Shown here piece after piece: positions 26,604 to 35,133 of a stretch of DNA of 64,000 nt. The DNA lies in assembly GCF_040111675.1 (NCBI RefSeq), contig NZ_CP157794.1, positions 661,001 to 725,000 on the forward strand. Direction: 5' to 3'. The notes beneath the pieces were generated by a model. That model was not told where the DNA came from, ran no database searches, and worked only from the letters and a program-made list of their open reading frames with translations. Both the position numbers and the translations under genes were made by a program. How positions within the stretch are numbered: the first letter of the stretch is position 1; each line of letters opens with the position of its first letter. The stretch is from Salinarimonas sp. GTDB lineage: Bacteria; Pseudomonadota; Alphaproteobacteria; Rhizobiales; Beijerinckiaceae.

Positions 26604-27221
26604 ATGAAGCGCCTGTCCGAAACGCCGCTCGTTCACCCCGAAGCGCACGTCCTCCAGTCCCGCCTCGGGCGCTATACCGAGGTCGGGGCCCGAACCCGGA
26701 TCGTGGAGAGCGTGCTCGACGACTATTCCTACATCGTCGAGGGCGCGGAGATGACCTACACGACGGTCGGCAAGTTCACCTCCATCGCCAGCGCCGTGCG
26801 CATCAATCCCGGCAACCATCCGATGGAGCGGGCGAGCCAGGCGCACTTCACCTATCGCGCGGCGGCCTACTGGCCCGGGCTCGAGGCGGACGAGGAGGCG
26901 TTCTTCGAACGGCGTCGCGCCTCTCCCGTCGGCATCGGCCACGACGTCTGGATCGGCCACGGGGCGATCGTCCTGCCCGGACGGACTATCGGCACGGGCG
27001 CCGTGATCGGCGCCGGCGCGGTCGTCACCAGGGACGTCGCGCCCTATACGATCGCCGTCGGCAATCCCGCCCGTCCGCTGCGCCGTCGCTTCCCGGAGGC
27101 GATCGCCGAACGGCTGCAGGCGCTGGCCTGGTGGGACTGGGACCACGAGCGCCTGCGCCTGGCGCTGCCGGACATCCGCGCTCTGTCCGTGGAGGCGTTC
27201 CTGGAGAGGCACGGCGGGTGA
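26604..27221 (+). CDS. Phosphonate-associated hexapeptide-repeat acetyltransferase (DapH-like)
   Basis: 205-aa left-handed beta-helix acyltransferase. Imperfect hexapeptide repeats run from [21 protein letters not shown] to [33 protein letters not shown], then the usual capping segment [16 protein letters not shown]. It matches the transferase family typically encoded next to phn genes (TIGR03308 type) rather than PhnO itself. It may acetylate aminoalkylphosphonates or a C-P lyase intermediate. It is convergent with phnF, 7 bp apart. Confidence 0.78.
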   Translation: MKRLSETPLVHPEAHVLQSRLGRYTEVGARTRIVESVLDDYSYIVEGAEMTYTTVGKFTSIASAVRINPGNHPMERASQAHFTYRAAAYWPGLEADEEAFFERRRASPVGIGHDVWIGHGAIVLPGRTIGTGAVIGAGAVVTRDVAPYTIAVGNPARPLRRRFPEAIAERLQALAWWDWDHERLRLALPDIRALSVEAFLERHGG

Positions 27222-27228
27222 GGGCCGA

Positions 27229-28002
27229 TCACCCCTCCACCTTCAGCTCCACCCGATCGGCCGGGAACAAGGCGCGGGTCGCCTGGATGCGCACGCCAGC
27301 CTCGTCGACGTTGACGTTGTCGACGACGAGCGCGGTGCGGCCGGGGACGAGATCGAGCATCGCGGCTTCCTCGGGCGAGACCGCGCGCGCCGAGATCGCC
27401 GTGGCGAGCCGGCGATAGTCGCGGATGCCCAGCGCCGCATAGGCCGGCGTCAGCGACTGCGTCTCGCGATAGAGCGCCTCGAGGCGCTCGAAGCGGGGAA
27501 GGGGAAAGACGTTGGTCGCGAGCGCGATCGGCGTGCCGTCGGCCGCGCGCAGGGTGAGAAGCCGCAGCACGGGGTCGCCCGCGGCGATCCCGAGCCGGTC
27601 CGCCGCCCAGGCATCGGCGGGCACGGGGCCGGAGGCGATCAGCTCGCCCGAGGCCTGGCGGCCCGCCGCCGAGACGATCTCGGTGAAGCGCGTGCGCGGG
27701 CCGATCGGATAGGGCAGGGGCCGCGCCTCGACGAAGGTGCCGCGCCCCTGCGTGGCGCGCACGAGACCCCGCGAGGCCAGCACGCCGAGCGCGCGCCGGA
27801 CGGTATGGCGGTTCACGCCGAAGCGCTCGGCGAGCTGCGTCTCGGCGGGGAGCCGGTCTCCCGGCTCCAGCCGCCCGGCGGCGATGTCCGCCTCGAGCCC
27901 GTCGACGATCTGGCGCCATGCCGCGACGCCTCCGCCGCGGACGAGCTCCGGCGGGTCGGCCGGCGGCTGGTCCGGAAGGCGCTGCGGGCGGGACTCACGC
28001 AT
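27229..28002 (-). CDS. phnF: PhnF, GntR/HutC-family regulator of phosphonate genes
   Basis: 257-aa regulator. The N-terminal GntR winged helix (about 28-98) has RLEPGDRLPAETQLAERFGVNRHTVRRAL and the wing GLVRATQGRGTFVEARP. The C-terminal UTRA (chorismate-lyase-like) ligand domain includes GIAAGDPVLRLLTLR and SLTPAYAALGIRDYRRLATAISAR. Divergent from phnG across 82 bp holding an inverted repeat, so it is presumably the local repressor responding to phosphonate or a C-P lyase intermediate. Confidence 0.9.
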   Translation of the reverse strand: MRESRPQRLPDQPPADPPELVRGGGVAAWRQIVDGLEADIAAGRLEPGDRLPAETQLAERFGVNRHTVRRALGVLASRGLVRATQGRGTFVEARPLPYPIGPRTRFTEIVSAAGRQASGELIASGPVPADAWAADRLGIAAGDPVLRLLTLRAADGTPIALATNVFPLPRFERLEALYRETQSLTPAYAALGIRDYRRLATAISARAVSPEEAAMLDLVPGRTALVVDNVNVDEAGVRIQATRALFPADRVELKVEG

Positions 28003-28035
28003 GTCACGGAACTTTCATTTGACCCTGCTGTCGAG

Positions 28036-28055
28036 TTGTCTATAACACTAGACGA
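28036..28055. promoter_or_regulatory. Probable PhnF operator
   Basis: TTGTCTA-TAACAC-TAGACGA: inverted repeat GTCTA-N6-TAGAC in the phnF/phnG gap, of the size bound by HutC-subfamily GntR dimers. It sits 30 bp before the phnG start, where binding would block transcription. Confidence 0.55.
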
Positions 28056-28084
28056 CACGGACGCCAACCCTCACGGAGCGGCGC

Positions 28085-28543
28085 ATGCCATCCACAGGTG
28101 AAAATCCACCGGAAATCGTCGCCCGCCAGGCGGTGATGAAGCTGTGCGCGCTGGCCCGCGCGGAGGAGCTCGACGCCGCGCTCGCGCGGCTCGAGGCGCC
28201 GCGGGACGTCCGCGACCTGCGCCGGCCGGAGACGGGCCTCGTCATGCTGCGCGGCCGCATCGGCGGCGACGGGCGCGCGTTCAAAGCCGGCGAGGCGACG
28301 GTCACCCGCGCCGCGGTCCGTCTGCCCGGCGGCGAGACCGGCTTCGCCTATCATCTCGGCCGCGACGCGGACCGCGCCCGCAAGGCGGCCGTCCTCGACG
28401 CGCTGTTCCAGGCGCGCCCCGACGCGGTCGAGGGGGCCCTCGCCCCCGTCGCCGAGCGAATCGCCGCGGAGCGGGAGCGCGAGGCGCGGCGCGTGGCGGC
28501 CACCAAGGTCGACTTCTTCACCATGGTCCGCGGGGAGGATTGA
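28085..28543 (+). CDS. phnG: PhnG, C-P lyase core subunit
   Basis: 152-aa subunit of the PhnGHIJ core complex that degrades alkylphosphonates. PhnG family marks: RQAVMKLCALARAEEL, LVMLRGRIGGDGRAFKAGEATVTRA and the conserved FAYHLGRDADRARKAAVLDAL, ending KVDFFTMVRG. First gene of the phn operon, with GGAG upstream of the ATG; phnH begins 1 bp after its stop. Confidence 0.95.
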   Translation: MPSTGENPPEIVARQAVMKLCALARAEELDAALARLEAPRDVRDLRRPETGLVMLRGRIGGDGRAFKAGEATVTRAAVRLPGGETGFAYHLGRDADRARKAAVLDALFQARPDAVEGALAPVAERIAAEREREARRVAATKVDFFTMVRGED

Positions 28544-28544
28544 G

Positions 28545-29153
28545 ATGGCCGCGCCCGCATCCCCCGCCGCCCTCGCCCCCGGCTTCGCCGATCCGGTGCT
28601 CGATGCGCAGGGCGTCTTCCGCGCGGTGATGGAGGCGTTGGCGCGTCCGGGCACGCTGCAGGCGCTCCCCGTCACGCTCGCCCCGCCCGCGCCGCTGACG
28701 CCGGGCCTCGCGGCGGTCGCGCTGACGCTCGCCGATCACGAGGCGCCGCTCTGGCTCGACGCCCGTCTCGCCGAGGCCCCCGCGGCGGCCGCGTGGCTGC
28801 GCTTCCACACCGGCGCGCGCATCGTCGCCGACGCGCGCGCCGCCGCCTTCGCCTTGATCGCCGACCCGGCGGACCTGCCGGCCTTCGACGCCTTCGCGCT
28901 CGGCGATCAGGCCTATCCGGACCGCTCGACCACGCTCGTTCTCGCCTGCGAGCGGCTGGACGTGACGGGCGGGTTCACCCTCGCGGGACCCGGCATCCGG
29001 GAGACGGCGCGGCTCTCCGCCGCCCCGCTGCCGCCGGACTTCCTCGCCCGCTGGCGGGCGAACCACGCGCTGTTCCCGCGCGGCGTCGACATCCTCCTCA
29101 CGCAGGGCGGCCGCGTCGCCGGCCTGCCCCGCGCCACCGAGATCCGGGAGTGA
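28545..29153 (+). CDS. phnH: PhnH, C-P lyase core subunit
   Basis: 202-aa PLP-transferase-fold (non-catalytic) subunit of the C-P lyase core. Contains the family pattern ALAPGFADPVLDAQGVFRAVMEALARPG, YPDRSTTLVLACERL and the C-terminal FPRGVDILLTQG...LPRATEI. Immediately downstream of phnG; phnI begins 4 bp after its stop. Confidence 0.94.
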   Translation: MAAPASPAALAPGFADPVLDAQGVFRAVMEALARPGTLQALPVTLAPPAPLTPGLAAVALTLADHEAPLWLDARLAEAPAAAAWLRFHTGARIVADARAAAFALIADPADLPAFDAFALGDQAYPDRSTTLVLACERLDVTGGFTLAGPGIRETARLSAAPLPPDFLARWRANHALFPRGVDILLTQGGRVAGLPRATEIRE

Positions 29154-29157
29154 GCGC

Positions 29158-30279
29158 ATGTATGTCGCCGTGAAGGGCGGCGAGGCCGCCATCGACAACG
29201 CTCATGCGCTTCTCGCCGACGCGCGCCGCGGGGACCGCGACCTGCCGCAGATCGGCGTCGACCAGATCGCCGAGCAGCTGTCCCTCGCCGTCGACCGGGT
29301 GATGACGGAGGGCTCGCTCTACGACCGGGAGCTCGCCGCGCTCGCCATCAAGCAGGCGCGCGGGGACCTGATCGAGGCGATCTTCCTGGTGCGCGCCTTC
29401 CGCACGACGCTGCCGCGCTTCGGCCTGTCCGAGCCCGTCGACACGGGGGCGATGCGCGTGCGCCGACGGATCTCGGCGACGTACAAGCACCTGCCCGGCG
29501 GGCAGGTGCTGGGCCCGACCTTCGACTACACCCACCGGCTGATCGACTTCGCGCTCGCCGCCGGCGTCGAGCCGCCCGCGCCGCCGCAGGCCGCCACGGC
29601 GCTCGCGGCCGCCGGAGAGCCGGGAGGCATGGCGCGCGTCACCGACCTCCTCGCGCACGAGGACCTGATCGAGCGCGAGGGTCCTGGCGCCGACGACGCG
29701 CCCGCCGCGGACCTCACCCGCGAGCCGCTCGCCTTTCCCGCCGGCCGGGACTTGCGCCTCCAGGCGCTCGCCCGCGGCGACGAGGGCTTCCTGCTCGCGC
29801 TCGGCTATTCGACCCAACGCGGCTACGGCGGCAACCACCCGTTCGTCGGCGAGATCCGCATCGGCGAGGTCGAGGTGGGCTTCATCCCCGAGGAGCTCGG
29901 CTTCGAGGTCCCGCTCGGCGAGATCCTGGTCACCGAGTGCCAGATGGTGAACCAGTTCAAGGGCTCCTCGCAGGTGCCGCCGCAATTCACCCGGGGCTAC
30001 GGCTTCGCCTTCGGGCAGAGCGAGCGCAAGGCGATGGCCATGTCCCTCGTCGACCGGGCGCTGCGCGCGGGCGAGCTCGAGGAGGAGCGCAAGGCGCCGG
30101 CCCAGGACGAGGAGTTCGTCCTCTCCCACTGCGACAACGTGATGGCGACGGGCTTCGTCGAGCACCTCAAGCTGCCGCATTACGTCGATTTCCAGGCCGA
30201 GCTCGAGCTGGTGCGGCGGATGCGCGCCGAGCAGGCCGCCCGGGCCGCCGAGGCCGCGCGCAGGGAGGCCGCGGAATGA
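29158..30279 (+). CDS. phnI: PhnI, C-P lyase core subunit (nucleosidase)
   Basis: 373 aa. With PhnG, PhnH and PhnL, PhnI transfers the phosphonate onto the ribose of ATP, displacing adenine. MYVAVKGGEAAIDNAHALL, DQIAEQLSLAVDRVMTEGSLYDRELAALAI and the C-terminal HCDNVMATGFVEHLKLPHYVDFQ are diagnostic. The stop overlaps the start of fosX (ATGA). Confidence 0.96.
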   Translation: MYVAVKGGEAAIDNAHALLADARRGDRDLPQIGVDQIAEQLSLAVDRVMTEGSLYDRELAALAIKQARGDLIEAIFLVRAFRTTLPRFGLSEPVDTGAMRVRRRISATYKHLPGGQVLGPTFDYTHRLIDFALAAGVEPPAPPQAATALAAAGEPGGMARVTDLLAHEDLIEREGPGADDAPAADLTREPLAFPAGRDLRLQALARGDEGFLLALGYSTQRGYGGNHPFVGEIRIGEVEVGFIPEELGFEVPLGEILVTECQMVNQFKGSSQVPPQFTRGYGFAFGQSERKAMAMSLVDRALRAGELEEERKAPAQDEEFVLSHCDNVMATGFVEHLKLPHYVDFQAELELVRRMRAEQAARAAEAARREAAE

Positions 30280-30698
30280 TCGAGGGCCTCTCTCACATCA
30301 CCTTCGTGGTGCGCGACCTCGCACGGACGACCCGCCTCCTCGTCGACGGGCTCGGCGCCGAGGAGGTCTATGCGAGCGGCGAGGAGACCTTCTCGATCGC
30401 GCGGGAGAAGTTCTTCCTGCTCGGCGGGGTCTGGATCGCGGCGATGGAGGGCGCGCGCGCCGCGCCCCGCGGCTACGATCACGTGGCCTTCAAGGTCGCG
30501 GACGCCGATCTCGACGCCTACGCCGAGCGCCTGCGGGCGCTCGGCGTCGAGATCCGCCCGCCGCGTCCGCGCGTGCCGGGCGAGGGGCGTTCCCTCTATT
30601 TCTACGACGACGACGACCACCTGTTCGAGCTGCACACGGGCACGCTCGATGCGCGCCTCGCGGCCTATGCGCGCGGGCGCGGAGGGGCTCCATCATGA
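30276..30698 (+). CDS. fosX: FosX-type fosfomycin hydrolase (VOC fold) inside the phn operon
   Basis: 140-aa vicinal-oxygen-chelate enzyme that opens the fosfomycin epoxide with water. From memory it aligns almost without gaps to Listeria FosX. Metal ligands His7 (SHIT), His69 (YDHVAF) and Glu118 (HLFELHTG) and the catalytic base Glu44 (AREKFF) fall at the same positions; GEGRSLYFYD is also shared. The ATG overlaps the phnI stop and the end overlaps the phnJ start, so it is embedded in the C-P lyase operon. A rhizobial FosX in the same setting is known from Mesorhizobium. It may instead act on a natural epoxyphosphonate or another catabolic intermediate. Confidence 0.88.
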   Translation: MIEGLSHITFVVRDLARTTRLLVDGLGAEEVYASGEETFSIAREKFFLLGGVWIAAMEGARAAPRGYDHVAFKVADADLDAYAERLRALGVEIRPPRPRVPGEGRSLYFYDDDDHLFELHTGTLDARLAAYARGRGGAPS

Positions 30699-31597
30699 CC
30701 GACGCCGATAACGCCCCGGCCCCCGCCGCGACCGGCTACAACTTCGCCTATCTCGACGAGCAGACGAAGCGCATGATCCGCCGCGCGATCCTCAAGGGGA
30801 TCGCCATTCCCGGATACCAGGTGCCGTTCGCCTCGCGCGAGATGCCGATGCCCTACGGCTGGGGCACCGGCGGCGTGCAGGTCACGGCCTCGATCATCGG
30901 GCCCTGCGACGTGCTCAAGGTGATCGACCAGGGCTCCGACGACACGACGAACGCCGTCTCGATCCGCAAGTTCTTCGCCCGCACCGCCGGCGTCGCGACG
31001 ACGACCCGCACCCGCGAGGCGACGATCGTCCAGACGCGCCATCGCATCCCGGAGGAGCCGCTGTCGGAGCGGCAGGTCCTCGTCTACCAGGTGCCGATCC
31101 CCGAGCCCCTGCGCCTGCTCGAGCCGCGCGAGACCGAGACGCGGACGCTGCACGCGCTCGCCGAGTACGGCCTCATGCACGTGAAGCTCTACGAGGACAT
31201 CGCCACGCACGGCCGTATCGCCAAGACCTACGCCTATCCCGTGGAGGTGAACGGCCGCTACGTCATGGACCCCTCGCCGACGCCGAAGTTCGACAACCCG
31301 AAGATGGAGATGTCGGCGGCGCTGCAGCTCTTCGGCGCCGGGCGCGAGAAGCGGATCTACGCCATCCCGCCCCATACGCGCGTGCGCTCCCTCGATTTCG
31401 AGGACCATCCGTTCACGGTCCAGCGCTTCTCCGAGCCGTGCGCGCTGTGCGGGGCCGAGGGGGTCTATCTCGACGAGGTGATCCTCGACGACCGGGGCGG
31501 GCGCATGTTCGTGTGCTCCGACAGCGATTTCTGCGAGGAGCGCCGCGCGGCGGGGCATCGCGGGGCGACGGCGACCGGGGAGGCGGCCGATGCGTGA
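30695..31597 (+). CDS. phnJ: PhnJ, C-P lyase catalytic radical SAM subunit
   Basis: 300-aa radical SAM enzyme that cleaves the C-P bond of 5-phosphoribosyl-1-phosphonate, releasing the hydrocarbon and the cyclic phosphate. Cluster cysteines at 249, 252 and 274 (CALC ... VC, pattern CX2CX21C) and the active-site Cys at 280 (SDSDFC) are all present. The glycyl-radical segment near the N-terminus is AILKGIAIPGYQVPFASREM. The start overlaps fosX by 4 bp and the end overlaps phnK by 8 bp. Confidence 0.97.
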   Translation: MTDADNAPAPAATGYNFAYLDEQTKRMIRRAILKGIAIPGYQVPFASREMPMPYGWGTGGVQVTASIIGPCDVLKVIDQGSDDTTNAVSIRKFFARTAGVATTTRTREATIVQTRHRIPEEPLSERQVLVYQVPIPEPLRLLEPRETETRTLHALAEYGLMHVKLYEDIATHGRIAKTYAYPVEVNGRYVMDPSPTPKFDNPKMEMSAALQLFGAGREKRIYAIPPHTRVRSLDFEDHPFTVQRFSEPCALCGAEGVYLDEVILDDRGGRMFVCSDSDFCEERRAAGHRGATATGEAADA

Positions 31598-32366
31598 GGG
31601 CGCGCTCATCGAGGCCGAGGGCCTCACCAGGCATTACGGCCGGCACGTCGGCTGCGAGGACGTCTCCTTCGACCTCTACCCGGGCGAGGTGCTCGCGATC
31701 GTCGGCGAATCGGGATCGGGCAAGTCGACGCTGCTGTCGCTGCTCTCGACCGAGCTCGAGCCGAATGCGGGCCGCGTGCGCTACCGCATGCGCGACGGCG
31801 CGGTGGAGAGCCTCTTCGATCTCGACGAGGCGCGCCGGCGCGTGCTGATGCGCACCGATTGGGGCTTCATCCGCCAGGACGCGACCCGGGGCCTGCGCAT
31901 GCGCGTCTCCGCCGGCGGGAACGTCGGCGAGCGGCTGATGGCGGTGGGCCAGCGCCATTACGGGGCCATCCGGGCGACGGCGGAGGACTGGCTGCGGCGG
32001 GTCGAGATCGACGTCTCGCGCATGGACGACAAGCCGACGACGTTCTCCGGCGGCATGCGCCAACGCCTGCAGATCGCCCGCAACCTCGTGACCCATCCCC
32101 GCCTCGTGCTGATGGACGAGCCGACGTCCGGCCTCGACGTCTCGGTCCAGGCGCGCCTCCTCGACCTGATCCGCGGACTCGTCGCCGAGCTCGGTCTCGC
32201 CGTGATCATCGTCACGCACGACCTCGCCGTGGCGCGGCTCCTCTCTCATCGGATCATGGTGATGCGCCACGGACGCGTGATCGAGACGGGGCTCACCGAC
32301 CAGGTGCTCGACGATCCGCGCGAGCCCTACACGCAATTGCTCGTCTCGTCCGTGCTGGCGGCGTGA
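31590..32366 (+). CDS. phnK: PhnK, ABC-type ATPase of the C-P lyase complex
   Basis: 258-aa ABC-family nucleotide-binding protein that docks on the PhnGHIJ core. Walker A GESGSGKSTLL (about residue 38), signature FSGGMRQRLQIARNL, Walker B LVLMDEPTSGLDVSVQARL and switch His VTHDLAVARLL. Like other PhnK it has no transmembrane partner in the operon. Overlaps the phnJ end; followed by palindromic element C rather than directly by phnL. Confidence 0.95.
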   Translation: MREGALIEAEGLTRHYGRHVGCEDVSFDLYPGEVLAIVGESGSGKSTLLSLLSTELEPNAGRVRYRMRDGAVESLFDLDEARRRVLMRTDWGFIRQDATRGLRMRVSAGGNVGERLMAVGQRHYGAIRATAEDWLRRVEIDVSRMDDKPTTFSGGMRQRLQIARNLVTHPRLVLMDEPTSGLDVSVQARLLDLIRGLVAELGLAVIIVTHDLAVARLLSHRIMVMRHGRVIETGLTDQVLDDPREPYTQLLVSSVLAA

Positions 32367-32390
32367 GGAGGGGATGTTGAAGGCCACACC

Positions 32391-32581
32391 CGTCATCCCC
32401 GGCCGGAGCGCCGAAGGCGCGCAGGGGAAGGGGACCCAGCGAAAAGATGCTGCGCCGAAGGCGCTCACTCGCCCCCGACGAGGCGGCTGGTCGCCGCGAC
32501 CGCGCGCCTTCGGCGCGAAGAGTCTCTGCGCTGGGTCCCCTTCCCCTGCATTCGCTTCGCTCATTTCGGCCGGGGATGACG
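32391..32581. repeat. Large palindromic element C between phnK and phnL
   Basis: Perfect 21-bp inner arms (32421-32441 against 32529-32549, containing GGGGAAGGGGACCCAG) sit inside perfect 15-bp outer arms CGTCATCCCCGGCCG (32391-32405 against 32567-32581). The loop carries shorter CGCCGAAGGCG/CGCCTTCGGCG pairs. It has no credible coding frame. It is the only sizeable gap in the phn operon and would form a very long hairpin in the mRNA. Confidence 0.8.
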
Positions 32582-32597
32582 CGATGAGGACGACCCG

Positions 32598-33308
32598 ATG
32601 ACCCAATCCCTCGTCACCCTCGAGAACGTCTCCAAGACCTTCACGCTGCACCTGCGCGAAGGCACGCGGCTCGAGGTCGTCGAGACCGTCTCCTTCGCCG
32701 TCGCGCCCGGCGAATGCGTCGTCCTCGGCGGGCCCTCGGGCGCGGGCAAGTCCTCGCTCCTGAAGATGATCTACGGCAACTACCGCTGCGACGCCGGCGC
32801 GATCCGCGTGCGGGACGAGGACGGGTGCGTCGTCGACGTCGCCACGGCCGCGCCGCGTGAGGTGATGCGGCTGCGGCGCTCGACGATGGGCTATGTCAGC
32901 CAGTTCCTGCGCGTGATCCCGCGCATCGGCGCGCGCGAGGTGATCGCCGCGGAGGGGCGCGAGGGCGGCCTCGCCGCGGACGCCGCCGACGCGCGCGCCC
33001 GCGCGCTGCTCGCGCTCCTGAACCTGCCGGAGCGGCTCTGGGAACTGCCGCCGGCGACCTTCTCCGGCGGCGAGCAGCAGCGCGTCAACATCGCCCGGGG
33101 CCTGATCGCGCCCCGCCGCGTTCTGCTCCTCGACGAGCCCACCGCGTCCCTCGACGCCGCGAATCGCGCGGTCGTGATAGAGCTGATCCGCGAGAAGCGC
33201 GCCGCCGGATGCGCGCTGATCGGCATCTTCCACGACGCCGACGTCCGCGAGGCCGTCGCCACGCGCGTCGTGGACGTGACACGCTTCGCCGCTAGACCCG
33301 CCGCCTGA
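32598..33308 (+). CDS. phnL: PhnL, ABC-type ATPase-like subunit of C-P lyase
   Basis: 236 aa. Walker A GGPSGAGKSSLLKMIYGNY, signature FSGGEQQRVNIARGL, Walker B RVLLLDEPTASLD and switch IGIFHDADVRE. It opens with LVTLENVSKTFTLHLR. PhnL is needed for formation of the ribose-phosphonate intermediate and also lacks a permease partner. It begins 16 bp after the palindromic element with its own weak ribosome-binding region (GAGGACGACCC). Confidence 0.95.
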   Translation: MTQSLVTLENVSKTFTLHLREGTRLEVVETVSFAVAPGECVVLGGPSGAGKSSLLKMIYGNYRCDAGAIRVRDEDGCVVDVATAAPREVMRLRRSTMGYVSQFLRVIPRIGAREVIAAEGREGGLAADAADARARALLALLNLPERLWELPPATFSGGEQQRVNIARGLIAPRRVLLLDEPTASLDAANRAVVIELIREKRAAGCALIGIFHDADVREAVATRVVDVTRFAARPAA

Positions 33309-33331
33309 GCCCGCCCGAGAGGGACGCATCG

Positions 33332-34507
33332 ATGAGTTCTCCGCCCGAGACCGCCACGCCGAACAGCCCCGAGAGCGTCGTCTTCGAGAACGCCGAGATC
33401 GTGCTGCCCGAGGCCGTGATCCGCGGCTTCGTCGCGGTGGCGGACGGCCGCATCGTCGAGGTGGGGGAGGGGCGCGCGCCGGAACGCGGGATCGACCTGG
33501 GCGGCGAGACGCTGATCCCGGGCCTGGTGGAGCTCCACACCGACCATCTGGAAAGCCATTACGCGCCGCGTCCGAAGGTGCGCTGGCACCCGCTCGGCGC
33601 CGTGCTCGCCTACGACGCCCAGATCGCGACGGCGGGCATCACCACGGTGTTCGATTCGCTGCGCGCGGGCATCGACGTCGACGGCTACGGTCTCGGGGCG
33701 GAGCTGCTCACGCTGGCGGAGGCGCTCGACGAGGCGCGCCGGCACCACCTCTTCCGGGCCGACCACCACACCCATCTGCGCTGCGAGATCCCCTCGCCGG
33801 ACGTGGTGGACGCGGTCGACAACTTCGCCGCGATGTTCCCGGTCGGGCTGATCTCGCTCATGGACCACACGCCCGGCCAGCGCCAGTTCCGCGACCTGGA
33901 GAAGTATTTCGTCTATTACGGCGACAAGACGCATGGCGGCCGGGCGGAGGCGGAACGGGCGGTGGAGGCGCGGATCGCCCGCAGCGGCCCCCTCGTCGCC
34001 GAGAACCGGCCGGCGCTGATCGCGCTCGCCAAGGCGCGCGGCATTCCCCTCGCGAGCCACGACGACACGACGCGCGAGGAGGTCGAGGCCTCCTACCGGG
34101 CCGGGATCTCGCTCGCGGAGTTCCCGACGACCGTGGAGGCGGCGCGCGCCTGCCGCGAGCGCGGCATCACCGTCGTGATGGGGGCGCCGAACCTGATCCG
34201 CGGCGGCTCGCATTCCGGCAACGTCGCCGCCGAGACGCTCGCCCAGGAGGGGCTGCTCGACATCCTCTCGTCGGACTACGTGCCCGCGAGCCTGCTGATG
34301 GCGGCCTTCCGCCTGCCGGATCGCGTGCCCGCGATCGACCTGCCCGCCGCGATCCGGACCGTCACGCTCAACCCCGCCCGCGCCACCGGGCTCGGCGACC
34401 GCGGCGCGATCGCGCCCGGCCTGCGCGCGGATCTCGTGCGGGTGCGGATCTCGGGCGAGACGCCCGTCGTGCGCCAGGTCTGGCGGGCGGGGGAGCGGGT
34501 GGCGTGA
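33332..34507 (+). CDS. phnM: PhnM, triphosphoribosylphosphonate diphosphohydrolase
   Basis: 391-aa amidohydrolase-fold enzyme that removes diphosphate from 5-triphosphoribosyl-1-phosphonate. Metal-binding motif LVELHTDHLESHYAPRP; further conserved segments FRADHHTHLRCE, SLMDHTPGQRQFRD, LASHDDTTREEVE and SDYVPASLLMAAF. The stop overlaps the GTG start of phnN (GTGA). Confidence 0.96.
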   Translation: MSSPPETATPNSPESVVFENAEIVLPEAVIRGFVAVADGRIVEVGEGRAPERGIDLGGETLIPGLVELHTDHLESHYAPRPKVRWHPLGAVLAYDAQIATAGITTVFDSLRAGIDVDGYGLGAELLTLAEALDEARRHHLFRADHHTHLRCEIPSPDVVDAVDNFAAMFPVGLISLMDHTPGQRQFRDLEKYFVYYGDKTHGGRAEAERAVEARIARSGPLVAENRPALIALAKARGIPLASHDDTTREEVEASYRAGISLAEFPTTVEAARACRERGITVVMGAPNLIRGGSHSGNVAAETLAQEGLLDILSSDYVPASLLMAAFRLPDRVPAIDLPAAIRTVTLNPARATGLGDRGAIAPGLRADLVRVRISGETPVVRQVWRAGERVA

Positions 34508-35067
34508 GGGGCGCGCTGGTCCTCGTCGTCGGCCCGAGCGGGGTGGGCAAGGATACGCTGATCGCCGGCGCGCGCGCGGCGCTGGCGGACGATCCGCGCA
34601 TCCGCTTTCCACATCGGCTGGTGACGCGCCCCGTCTCCCCGCACGAGGCGCACGACACGATCGACGAGGCGGCCTTCGAGGCGGGGATCGCAGAGGGGCG
34701 CTTCGCGCTGTGGTGGCGCGCGCACGGGCTCGGATACGCGATCCCGCGCGCGGTCGCCGAGGAGGCCGCGCGCGGCGCCCTGTGCGTCGTCAACGGCTCG
34801 CGGGCGTCCGTCGCGGAGGCCCGGGCGCGCCTGGCCGACATCGTCACCGTCGTCGAGATCACGGCCCCGCGCGACGTGGTCGCCGCGCGCATCGCCGCCC
34901 GCGGCCGCGACGGCGCGGGCGAGGCCGCGGCGCGCCTCGCCCGTGCCGACGCGCTCGCGCCCATCGACGCCGACGTCACCATCGTCAACGATCGCACGCC
35001 CGCGGAGGGCGTCGCGGCGCTGGTGTCGGCCCTGCGGACGCTCGCGTCGGCTCACGAACGAGCCTGA
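34504..35067 (+). CDS. phnN: PhnN, ribose 1,5-bisphosphate phosphokinase
   Basis: 187-aa guanylate-kinase-like P-loop enzyme making PRPP from ribose 1,5-bisphosphate, the salvage end of the C-P lyase route. P-loop VVGPSGVGKDTLIAGA; FPHRLVTRPVSPHEAHD and FALWWRAHGLGYAIP are typical of PhnN. GTG start coupled to phnM. It is the last recognisable phn gene; phnCDE transporter genes are not in the window. Confidence 0.94.
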   Translation: MRGALVLVVGPSGVGKDTLIAGARAALADDPRIRFPHRLVTRPVSPHEAHDTIDEAAFEAGIAEGRFALWWRAHGLGYAIPRAVAEEAARGALCVVNGSRASVAEARARLADIVTVVEITAPRDVVAARIAARGRDGAGEAAARLARADALAPIDADVTIVNDRTPAEGVAALVSALRTLASAHERA

Positions 35068-35133
35068 GCGCTGCGCATCCTGCGCTTGCGCACGCGGTTG
35101 CACTACGACACGATGGGGGACGGAGTCGTTCGC

